Assembly: GCA_023436825.1 (NCBI GenBank)
Contig: JAEZHS010000171.1
Span: 1-8,341 of the forward strand
Length of the DNA stretch: 8,341 bases
Direction of reading: 5' to 3'
DNA from: Pseudomonadota bacterium
Lineage (GTDB): Bacteria; Pseudomonadota; Alphaproteobacteria; Reyranellales; Reyranellaceae
Shown: in pieces, positions 1-7,424 of the stretch
How the letters are laid out: each line of letters opens with the position of its first letter
Numbering within the stretch: the first letter of the stretch is position 1
The notes under the pieces: generated by a model
The model's input: only the letters and a program-made list of their open reading frames with translations
Database searches by the model: none
Told to the model about the DNA's origin: nothing
Program-made: the position numbers and the translations under genes

Positions 1-172
1 CAAGACGAACGCGCAGGGTCTCGCTGACGCGAGCCGGATGGCGGTAGCTCCAGGCCGCCTCGACGAGGATCCGACGGGCTCGCCTGTTGCCCGCCAAGGT
101 CAGGCCTGAGCGACGCACCGTTTCACCAGTCGAGCGTTCGGCCGGCACCAAGCCGAGGAACGACGCAAGCCT
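1..172 (-). pseudogene. IS110-family transposase, C-terminal remnant, 5'-truncated and cut by window edge
   Basis: Reading the minus strand from 172 towards 1 gives an open frame that begins RLASFLGLVPAERSTGE and continues through GLTLAGNRRARRILVEAAW and SYRHPARVSE. This is the conserved signature of the C-terminal Transposase_20 domain of IS110/IS116/IS902 transposases, whose usual form is 'YLGLVPxEHSSGE...ITKxGNxxxRRxLVEAAWxYRxPARV'. The N-terminal RuvC-like DEDD domain and the first part of the C-terminal domain are missing. Upstream the frame runs straight into the TGA stop of the histidine kinase gene, with no start codon and no room for the rest. The fragment is therefore a truncated, inactive remnant, at least at its 5' side. 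IS110 elements lack classical terminal inverted repeats, so none is expected as a boundary mark. The 3' end lies outside the window. The family call is strong; the exact junction with the chromosome is inferred. Confidence 0.85.
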
Positions 173-1555
173 TCAGTCCGCCGCCGGCAGCATCACCGTG
201 AAGGTCGAGCCCTTGCCGGGCGTGCTCTGGATGTCGAGCCGGCCGCGATGGCGGTTGACGACGTGCTTGACGATGGCGAGGCCCAGACCGGTGCCGCCGA
301 GCTGGCGCGAACGCGCGGCGTCGACGCGGTAGAAGCGCTCGGTGAGCCGCGGCAAGTGCGCCGCCGGAATGCCGTCGCCCTCGTCCGTGACCGCGACGGC
401 CACGCGGTCCTGCCCGAGCGGCCGCGCCGTCACCCGCACCGGCGTATTGGGCTTGGTGTACTTGATGGCGTTGTCGATGAGGTTCTGGAAGACGATAGTG
501 AGCTCGTCGTAGTCGCCGACGGCGCGCGGCAGGTCGGGCTCGACATGGAGCTCGAGCGCGACCTTGCGGCTGCTTGCCTTGAGCTGCAGCAGGTCGAGCA
601 CGCCCTTCAGCACGCGGTTGATTTCGACCGCGGCATCGGGCCGGGAATGCTCGTGCTGCTCGATGCGCGACAGCATCAGAAGATCGTCGACCAGGCGACG
701 CATGCGCTCGGCCTGATCGGCCATGATGCCGAGGAAGCGTTCGCGCGCCGCGTTGTCGTCGCGCGCCGGGCCGCGCAGTGTCTCGATGAAGCCCGCCAGT
801 CCCGCGATCGGCGTCTTGAGCTCGTGGCTGGCATTGGCGCCGAAGTCGGCGCGCATGCGCTCGGCACGACGCAGCGCCGTCGTGTCGTGCAGCACGATCA
901 GGGCGAGCGAACCGTCGGCCGCCGCGCGCGGCAGGCGGCGCAGATGCGCCACGACGTCGATCTCGGGCGGTCCCGGCAGCACGAACTCGACGGCGGCCCG
1001 GTCGGCGCCGGTGAAGTTGCCGTCGGTGGTCTCGAGCAGACCGTCGATTGCCGCGAGAAGCTGCGGCTGGCGGAACATGGTCGAAAGATCGCGCTCGCTG
1101 CCGGCGCCGCCCAGGAGCGCGCGGGCGGCGAGGTTGGTGCGCACGATGCGGCGGCCGCGATCGACGGCGATCAGCGGGTCGGGCAGGCCGTCGACGATGG
1201 CCTGGGCGGAGGCGGCGAGATTGTCGATCGAGGCGCGTTGGCGGCGCCAGCCGGCCGACAGCTGGGCCGCCGCCGTCGCCAGCTCCTCGGTGGCGGGGGC
1301 GAAGGAAAGCCGCGGCATCACCGGCTCGCGCTCGTCCGAAAGCTCGCCGACGAAGCGGGCGAACAGGGCCAGCGAGGCGAGGTAGCGCTGCACCAGCCAG
1401 ATCGTCACCACGGCGATGCCGGCCATGGCAACCAGTGTCGGCCGCCCGGCAAGATGGCCCGACCAGTAAAGCGCCAGCAGCGCGGCAAAGCTCGGCGCCA
1501 GCGCGACGGCGTTGGCGGCGAGATAGCGGCGGAGCGGCACGGGCTGATCGGCCAC
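173..1555 (-). CDS. phoR: PhoR-like membrane sensor histidine kinase
   Basis: Predicted 460-residue sensor kinase, most like alphaproteobacterial PhoR, the phosphate-responsive partner of PhoB. Two hydrophobic segments (about residues 14-32 and 41-58) anchor it in the inner membrane with almost no periplasmic part, as is usual for PhoR. A PAS-like domain follows (about 112-222, opening IVDGLPDPLIAVDRGRRIV). The H-box has His244 in NASHELKTP. The ATPase domain shows the N-box (NLIDNAIKYT, 358-367), DEGDG (391-395), the F-box (ERFYR) and GGTGLGLAIVKH (420-431), so all catalytic boxes are present. The start chosen is GTG at 1555, preceded by GGAGG and only 8 bases after the rhomboid stop; the frame stays open far upstream but there overlaps the rhomboid gene. 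The C-terminus ends abruptly after FTVMLPAAD, where IS110 sequence begins, so the native end may have been altered. No phoB, phoU or pst gene is visible beside it, so the phosphate role is inferred from sequence style alone. Confidence 0.85.
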   Translation of the reverse strand: MADQPVPLRRYLAANAVALAPSFAALLALYWSGHLAGRPTLVAMAGIAVVTIWLVQRYLASLALFARFVGELSDEREPVMPRLSFAPATEELATAAAQLSAGWRRQRASIDNLAASAQAIVDGLPDPLIAVDRGRRIVRTNLAARALLGGAGSERDLSTMFRQPQLLAAIDGLLETTDGNFTGADRAAVEFVLPGPPEIDVVAHLRRLPRAAADGSLALIVLHDTTALRRAERMRADFGANASHELKTPIAGLAGFIETLRGPARDDNAARERFLGIMADQAERMRRLVDDLLMLSRIEQHEHSRPDAAVEINRVLKGVLDLLQLKASSRKVALELHVEPDLPRAVGDYDELTIVFQNLIDNAIKYTKPNTPVRVTARPLGQDRVAVAVTDEGDGIPAAHLPRLTERFYRVDAARSRQLGGTGLGLAIVKHVVNRHRGRLDIQSTPGKGSTFTVMLPAAD

Positions 1556-1563
1556 GATGCCTC

Positions 1564-2220
1564 CTACATGTAGCGGCGCGGCGCGAAGAAGCGAATGGCC
1601 AGAAGCCCGTAGACGAAGCCGCCGACATGGGCGGCCCAGGCGATCTGCTCGCCGCCCGCGCCCGGCATGCCGCCGAACAGGCCGAAGAAGACGTTGAGCG
1701 CGATCCAGATGCCGGCGATCGGATAGAGCGACGGCAGGCTGCCGACGTAGCGCATCAGCATCAGCACCGCGCCGAACACGCCCGAGATGGCGCCCGAGGC
1801 GCCGATCACCGGATCGACCGAATCGGGATAGAGCACGATCTGCACGGCGCCCGCAACGATGCCGGCCGACAGATAGAAGAGAACGAAGCGGCGCACGCCC
1901 AGCATGCGTTCGACCGGCGCGCCGAATGCCGCGAGGGTCACCATGTTGATGACGAGATGCATCCAGCCGCCATGCAGGAACTGGTAGGCGACGGGCGCGG
2001 CGATCTGGGTCACGAGGTCGGCATGGCCGCCGGTGTAGCCGGCGGGCACCAGGCCGAACATCAGGATGATCGTGTTGTCGGTCGACTCGCCCAGCAGGCT
2101 GCGCAGGAGCTGGACGGCGACATTGATGCCGATCAGCCACATCACCGCCGGCGGCAGGTTGATCGCCCGCTCGCCCGTGCCGCGTCCCCGCCCCGGGCGG
2201 TCGCTGTTGTCGAAAGGCAT
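1564..2220 (-). CDS. Rhomboid-family intramembrane serine protease
   Basis: Predicted 218-residue polytopic membrane protein with all rhomboid hallmarks. The oxyanion-side motif HGGWMHLVINM gives His83, His88 and Asn92. The catalytic serine is Ser142 in GASGAISGVFG, and the partner histidine is His198 in AAHVGGFVYG. Rhomboids cleave transmembrane helices within the membrane; the Ser-His dyad looks intact, so the enzyme should be active. Six core hydrophobic segments fit within about residues 24-42, 70-103, 110-131, 138-158, 164-184 and 193-212. The N-terminus is short and rich in Gly and Arg, with no rubredoxin-like extension. The ATG at 2220 is supported by GGAG about 8 bases upstream. The gene sits 43 bases downstream of the small membrane protein gene and 8 bases before phoR, so co-transcription is likely. 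Its substrate cannot be read from the sequence. Confidence 0.9.
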   Translation of the reverse strand: MPFDNSDRPGRGRGTGERAINLPPAVMWLIGINVAVQLLRSLLGESTDNTIILMFGLVPAGYTGGHADLVTQIAAPVAYQFLHGGWMHLVINMVTLAAFGAPVERMLGVRRFVLFYLSAGIVAGAVQIVLYPDSVDPVIGASGAISGVFGAVLMLMRYVGSLPSLYPIAGIWIALNVFFGLFGGMPGAGGEQIAWAAHVGGFVYGLLAIRFFAPRRYM

Positions 2221-2263
2221 CCGGCTGCTCCGTTACGAACCCTGGCGCTGTCGTGATTCCTGC

Positions 2264-2515
2264 TTAGCGCTTTAGGCGGCGTGAGCCCAGCCAAAGAAAG
2301 ACACCGCCCAGGATCAGCGTCGGCGAGCCGCAGAGGATGGCGACGCCGCCCATCTCGCCGACGGGATTGCCTTCGGTGACGGCCAGGATGCAGCCCAAGG
2401 TCAGGACCAGGACGATTGAGCCCGAGATGGCGAAGAACCAGCCGAGACCGCGGCCCTGCGGGGCCGGCGGTGGGTGGATGGGCGGCGGCGGTGGGACGGG
2501 CGTGGGTTCGCTCAT
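2264..2515 (-). CDS. Small two-helix membrane protein, family not recognised
   Basis: Predicted 83-residue protein. The first 20 residues are strikingly proline-rich (MSEPTPVPPPPPIHPPPAPQ) and probably disordered and cytoplasmic. Two hydrophobic segments follow (about residues 25-47 and 54-76) joined by a short acidic loop with EGNPVGEMGG. The protein ends in a basic tail, GSRRLKR, which would favour both ends facing the cytoplasm. The ATG at 2515 overlaps the TGA stop of the radical SAM gene as ATGA, a classic coupling arrangement, so it is very likely made together with that enzyme. A longer open frame exists upstream but lies wholly inside the radical SAM gene and looks non-coding. I do not recognise the family; an accessory or scaffold role for the upstream membrane enzymes is only an inference from the overlap. 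Confidence 0.75.
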   Translation of the reverse strand: MSEPTPVPPPPPIHPPPAPQGRGLGWFFAISGSIVLVLTLGCILAVTEGNPVGEMGGVAILCGSPTLILGGVFLWLGSRRLKR

Positions 2516-3939
2516 CGACGCGCCTCCGCCCCCCGGGCGTCGGCCAGGCGGGCGTTCCCGGCGGCACCCGGGCGATAGAAGGTGTTGTAGGTGTCGAACG
2601 GGATGATGGCGCCGTCCGGCGTCACGAAATGGACGCAGGAGCGCTTGACGTTGCCCAGGCAGAAATTGAAGCGGTCCAGGAACTCCACGATGGTGACGCG
2701 GAAGACGTTCTCGTAGCCTGAGCCCTCGGGCATCGGCATGTCGGGCAGGCAGCAGAGCAGCGAGCCCAGGCGCTCTGCCGTGTTGGTATCGGCGGTCGAC
2801 AGCGACAGCAGGTCGACGAAGCGCCGACGCAGTTCGGGATACTTCTCGAAGGAGATGGCATTGGGCACCGCGGGCAGCAGCGCCTCGCGCGGCACCAGCG
2901 AGGTGAGCGGGATCACCCGGGCGCCGTCGCGCACGCCGTAGCCGATCGAGATCGAGGCCGGATTGCAGGGCAAGGGGATCATGTCGCCGTCGGCGAACAC
3001 GCCCGAGTCCTCGACGATGCGGCGGCGGATCTCCGACAGCACGATGCGGTTCTTCTTCGGATCGAAGCCTTCGTTGCGGCCGGCATCCTGCACCGGCTGG
3101 AAGTTGATGCCGCGCACGCATCGGTATTCGAGCGCATGGCGGATGATCGGCCCGATCTCCGTATCGTTGACGCCGCGCTTCACCGTGCAGACGAGGGTCG
3201 TGGAGATGTTGCGCGCCTCGAGATTGGCCAGCGCCTGGCGGCGGATGCGCGACAGCGCGGCGCCGCGGATGTTCTTCAGCGCGTCGTCGTTCAGGGAGTC
3301 GAACTGCAGGTAGACCTCGAACCCCGGGCGCAGCTCGGCGAGCGCGTCGCAGAAGGCCGGATCCTCGGCGATACGGATGCCGTTGGTGTTCAGCATCACA
3401 TGCTTGATGGGGCGGCGACGCGCGGCCGCCAGGATGTCGAGGATCTGCGGGTGGATGGTGGGCTCACCGCCCGAGATCTGCACCAGGTCGGGCTCGCCTT
3501 CGCTGCGCACCAAGGCGTCGAGCATGAACTCGACCTCGGCGATCGGGCGATGGCTGTCCTTCTTCGGCGAGGAATCGGCGAAGCACACGGGACAGGCGAG
3601 GTTGCAGGCCTCGTTGACCTCGACAATGGCGAGGCAGGAATGCTGCTCGTGGTCGGGACACAGCCCGCAATCCCACGGGCAGCCGCGCTCGGTCCTGGTG
3701 AACGGCGCCAGGGGACGGTCGCCGGGCTTGAGGTATTCCAGCGTGCGGCGCCAGTAGACCGGATCGTCCGACACCAGGGTCTTCATGACGCCGTGCTCGG
3801 GGCAGCGCTTGGAGTAGTAGACGGCGCCGTCCTCCTCAACGATCTTGGCCGGCACCAGGCCGAGACAGGTCTCGCAGAGCGACGTCGTCTGGCCGAGGAA
3901 AAGATAAGGCGCCGATTTACGCGCTACGCCGTCGTACAT
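2512..3939 (-). CDS. Radical SAM enzyme of the tetraether lipid synthase-like (Tes/COG1964) type
   Basis: Predicted 475-residue radical SAM protein. The SAM-binding [4Fe-4S] motif is CNLACPVCF (Cys112, 116, 119), followed by the GGEP loop (ISGGEPTIHP, about 155-164). Before the radical SAM core lie a zinc- or rubredoxin-like knuckle (CETC at 22-25 with CPEHG at 46-50) and a second cluster set, CPWDCGLC (Cys87, 91, 94) plus Cys102. After the core come Cys325, Cys396/397, Cys427 and Cys435 (RSCVHFVTPDG). This layout of an N-terminal rubredoxin-like site, an auxiliary Fe-S cluster, the core and a C-terminal cluster region matches, from memory, archaeal MJ0619/Tes, which joins lipid tails by C-C coupling, and its uncharacterised bacterial relatives. 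The ATG at 3939 lies 16 bases inside the upstream Lgt-like gene. The stop overlaps the next start as ATGA. The enzyme class is certain from motifs; the lipid role is inferred from family and neighbour. Confidence 0.85.
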   Translation of the reverse strand: MYDGVARKSAPYLFLGQTTSLCETCLGLVPAKIVEEDGAVYYSKRCPEHGVMKTLVSDDPVYWRRTLEYLKPGDRPLAPFTRTERGCPWDCGLCPDHEQHSCLAIVEVNEACNLACPVCFADSSPKKDSHRPIAEVEFMLDALVRSEGEPDLVQISGGEPTIHPQILDILAAARRRPIKHVMLNTNGIRIAEDPAFCDALAELRPGFEVYLQFDSLNDDALKNIRGAALSRIRRQALANLEARNISTTLVCTVKRGVNDTEIGPIIRHALEYRCVRGINFQPVQDAGRNEGFDPKKNRIVLSEIRRRIVEDSGVFADGDMIPLPCNPASISIGYGVRDGARVIPLTSLVPREALLPAVPNAISFEKYPELRRRFVDLLSLSTADTNTAERLGSLLCCLPDMPMPEGSGYENVFRVTIVEFLDRFNFCLGNVKRSCVHFVTPDGAIIPFDTYNTFYRPGAAGNARLADARGAEARR

Positions 3940-4542
3940 GCGCGGCCCCCGCTGCGAATCATCGCTGCAGCGTACAGGACGAGGCCGAGACAGACAAAAT
4001 GGAAGAGGTTGAAGGGGCCCAGAAGCGTTGCATAGGGCTTGAAGAACTCCCAGACGAAGCGCTGCAGGCCGTACCAGCCGACGGTGAGGTAGAAGCCGTT
4101 GCTGAGCCAGAAGCGGTCGCGGGCGATGAAACGCTGGATCAGCACCACGAGCATCGCGGCCATGGCGAACGATTCGTAGAGCTGCACGGGGTGGCGGGCG
4201 ACGCCGTCGCCGAAGTCGACGGCCCAGGGCACGGTCGTCGGCGTGCCGTAGGTGAAATCGGCGAGGCCGGAGAAGAAGCAGCCCCAGCGGCCGACCGCGA
4301 CAGTGGCGGCAAAGGGCGCGGCAAAGACGATGCCGGTCGAGCCGCTGACGCCGGTGAACCGCTTGAAGGCTTCGATCGCGGCGATGGCGCCGGCGATGCC
4401 GCCCACCATGGAGAAGCCCAGCGCATGCTGGCCGCTCAGCAACGCGTTGGCCGTGCCGAAGAACATCGCGCCGCAGAGGGCGCCTGAGCCTGCCGTGACG
4501 GCATAGAGGCCGGGATGGGAGACGCGATTGGCGGGCAGCGCC

Positions 4543-5823
<1,281 letters not shown>

Positions 5824-5861
5824 GACTGGCGGCTTTCGTGTCCGATCGGTGAAGGCGCGCG

Positions 5862-5890
5862 AATATAGCTGTGGAATGCAGCCGGGCAAG
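5862..5890 (-). promoter_or_regulatory. Putative sigma70-type promoter for argG
   Basis: On the minus strand CTTGCC (5890-5885) is followed after 17 bases by TATATT (5867-5862). This is close to the alphaproteobacterial consensus CTTGAC-N17-TATAAT. Transcription would start near 5855, leaving a leader of about 30 bases before the argG ATG at 5823. The sequence is distinctly more AT-rich than its surroundings. This is a pattern match by eye only, and no operator was recognised. Confidence 0.5.
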
Positions 5891-5905
5891 CCGCCGCAAA
5901 GACGC

Positions 5906-5911
5906 TATAAT
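5906..5911 (+). promoter_or_regulatory. Putative -10 element for the methyltransferase gene
   Basis: A perfect TATAAT lies 22 bases before the ATG at 5934, in the divergent gap with argG. The matching -35 position (about 5883-5888, CGGGCA) is poor. It overlaps the proposed argG -35 box, so the two promoters may compete or need an activator. There is no strong ribosome-binding site between the box and the ATG; the best candidate is a weak AGTAAG stretch at 5921-5926. Confidence 0.4.
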
Positions 5912-5933
5912 CGATCCCAAAGTAAGCTAAGCC

Positions 5934-6959
5934 ATGGCCTCTGCCCTAGATCGTCTCAGCTATGCCGCACGCCAGATGTCGCGTGTGGCGTGGTACGCCG
6001 GCCACTACGCCGCCGGCCGGCGGCTCCTGAAGCCGATGCCCAAGCCCGACTTCCCGGTCGGGCCGACGCCCTCGCGCGAGGAGATGACCAAGGACATGCG
6101 CGCCGTCTTTGAGCGCGAATGGCAGGACATCAAGGCCGGGCTCTTCCCGGCCCCGCGCCCGCTCTCCTTCGACCCCGGCGAGCTTCTACGCCGCAGCGTC
6201 CTCTACTTCCGCGACCTGCCGCAGGTCGATGCACGCCGCCACGGCCGGAGCGACGAGCTGCCGCCCGGCGAGCAGGGTGACGGCCTGCCCGACTACTACC
6301 GCCAGAACTTCCATTTCCAGAGCGACGGCTGGCTCTCCGACCATTCGGCGACGATCTACGACACCCAGGTCGAAGTGCTGTTTACCGGCGCCGCCGACGT
6401 CATGCGCCGCCGGGCCCTGAAGCCGATCGCCGAGTGGATGGCCGGCCGCAACCAGCGCACGCTCAGCGGCCTCGACGTCGGCTGCGGCACCGGCCGCCTG
6501 CTCGCCTTCCTGCACGATGCCTGGCCCGGCATGAAGTTCACCGGCCTCGATCTCAGCCCGCCCTATCTCGCCGAGGCGCGCCGCCTCATCGGCAGGACGG
6601 CTCGGGTGAAGCTGATCGAGGGTGCGGCCGAGAAGCTGCCGTTCGACGATGCGAGCCTCGACCTCGTCGTGTCGTCGTTCCTGATGCACGAGTTGCCCGA
6701 GACGGTGCGCAAGCAGGCATTGGCCGAGATGGCGCGCGTGCTGAAGCCCGATGGCCTCGTCGTCATCGTCGATTCGATCCAGAGGGGCGACTTGCCGTCA
6801 TGGGACGGTCTGCTCGACCTCTTCCCGCACTATTTTCATGAGCCGTACTACGCGGAGTATGCGAATGGCCGTTTGGAAGCGTGGGGCGAAGGGGCGGGAC
6901 TGGAGGTCGTCGCCACCGAACGCGCCTTCCTGTCGAAGGTCGCGGCGTTCACCCGGTAG
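5934..6959 (+). CDS. Class I SAM-dependent methyltransferase, substrate unknown
   Basis: Predicted 341-residue soluble methyltransferase with the UbiE/Methyltransf_11-type core. Motif I is LDVGCGTGRLL (180-190) for SAM binding. The acidic end of strand 2 is FTGLDLSPPYLAEARR (202-217). The adenine-side motif is EGAAEKLPFDDASLDLVVSS (229-248), followed by LMHELPE and the post-core strand EMARVLKPDGLVVIVD. About 170 residues precede the core. They include a charged helical start and a conserved-looking block, DYYRQNFHFQSDGWLSDHSA (120-139), which I recall from a cyanobacterial and plant-type methyltransferase group, though I could not check. There is no signal peptide or membrane helix. The gene is transcribed away from argG across a 110-base gap, and its stop touches the stop of the vapC remnant on the opposite strand. 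The methyltransferase fold is secure; the substrate cannot be inferred. Confidence 0.85.
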   Translation: MASALDRLSYAARQMSRVAWYAGHYAAGRRLLKPMPKPDFPVGPTPSREEMTKDMRAVFEREWQDIKAGLFPAPRPLSFDPGELLRRSVLYFRDLPQVDARRHGRSDELPPGEQGDGLPDYYRQNFHFQSDGWLSDHSATIYDTQVEVLFTGAADVMRRRALKPIAEWMAGRNQRTLSGLDVGCGTGRLLAFLHDAWPGMKFTGLDLSPPYLAEARRLIGRTARVKLIEGAAEKLPFDDASLDLVVSSFLMHELPETVRKQALAEMARVLKPDGLVVIVDSIQRGDLPSWDGLLDLFPHYFHEPYYAEYANGRLEAWGEGAGLEVVATERAFLSKVAAFTR

Positions 6960-7177
6960 CTACGGAGCAACGACCGGCGGCTTGACACCCAAGCGCGCGG
7001 CCTGGCGGCGCAAGTCGCCGTCGAATGTCAAAAAGGCGTCCGCATGGCCGAGCTCGACCATAACGGCCTTCACGATGAAGGCGGGTTCAGCGGCCATCGC
7101 GCGCTGGGCAGCCTCGGCTTGCGTCGGCTCGTCGTTCACGGGCAGGCGGACAAGACGTTAGTATCGACCGCGCGCAT
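6960..7177 (-). pseudogene. vapC PIN-domain toxin remnant (frameshift plus internal deletion)
   Basis: The minus strand from ATG 7177 reads MRAVDTNVL, the typical PIN/VapC opening with the first catalytic Asp, then SACP and TGA at 7138-7136. In the next frame the family sequence resumes: VRLPVNDEPTQAEAAQRAMA, then AEPAFIVKAVMVEL, then directly GHADAFLTFDGDLRRQAARL and GVKPPVVAP to TAG at 6962-6960. A single missing G near 7150 (TTGTCC where TTGGTCC would restore VLVRL) explains the frame break. A full VapC has about 130 residues; this one restores to about 71. The missing block lies between VEL (7055-7050) and GHADAF and normally includes the third catalytic acidic residue of the PIN site. 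The start overlaps the antitoxin gene by 20 bases, as in working vapBC operons. The toxin is almost certainly dead. A one-base sequencing error could explain the frameshift but not the missing block. Confidence 0.82.
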
Positions 7178-7421
7178 GCCGACGTCGGGCTTCCTTTCCA
7201 ATCGAGGCGTTCATTTCCTCGATCGATCGCGGTGGCCCCTTGTACTTCAGGATGCCGCGGAGATCGCTGATCGAGAGCGTCTTTTTTTCTTCGACGCGCT
7301 TGAGCAGGACGCCTTCCGGCCGATCCTCGATCACGAGCTTCGTGCCCGGCTTCCAATGGAGCTTGTCGCGAAGCGCCTTGGGCAGGACGACCTGACCTCT
7401 GGAGGAGACGACCGTTTGCAC
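7158..7421 (-). CDS. vapB: AbrB/MazE-type antitoxin of a VapBC pair
   Basis: Predicted 87-residue antitoxin. The N-terminal half is a SpoVT/AbrB swapped-hairpin DNA-binding domain: SSRGQVVLPKALRDKLHWKP, then GTKLVIEDRPEGVLLKR (residues about 6-42). The C-terminal half carries the toxin-binding region usual for PIN partners (LRGILKYKGPPRSIEEMNAS, about 54-73) and the common RRHARGRY ending. It looks complete and undamaged. The start is GTG at 7421, just 3 bases after the rlmN stop, with no room for its own promoter and only a weak ribosome-binding site, so it is probably translated by coupling to rlmN. VapB proteins neutralise the toxin and repress their own operon. Here the toxin gene downstream is broken, so the protein may persist as a free antitoxin or DNA binder. 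The family is secure; present function is inferred. Confidence 0.85.
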   Translation of the reverse strand: MQTVVSSRGQVVLPKALRDKLHWKPGTKLVIEDRPEGVLLKRVEEKKTLSISDLRGILKYKGPPRSIEEMNASIGKEARRRHARGRY

Positions 7422-7424
7422 CCG

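Noticed and set aside
173..175. Possible recoding of the phoR TGA to give a kinase-transposase fusion as a real product
   Set aside because: The downstream codons are a transposase fragment lacking its catalytic N-terminal domain, and no recoding signal was seen; a junction scar explains it better.
248..1573. Long plus-strand open frame opposite phoR
   Set aside because: Low-complexity composition typical of antisense frames in GC-rich DNA; the minus strand carries complete kinase motifs.
123..1628. A 501-residue minus-strand open frame overlapping phoR
   Set aside because: It is extremely Arg/Ala/Pro-rich with no recognisable domain and lies in another frame over an intact histidine kinase; it is a GC-rich shadow.
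1556..2140. N-terminal extension of the histidine kinase up to an ATG at 2140
   Set aside because: The extension lies wholly within the rhomboid gene in a different frame; the GTG at 1555 has a GGAGG site and directly follows the rhomboid stop.
2516..3121. Upstream extension of the small membrane protein to 285 residues
   Set aside because: The extra part is Arg-rich shadow sequence inside the radical SAM gene; the ATG at 2515 overlapping its stop is far more likely.
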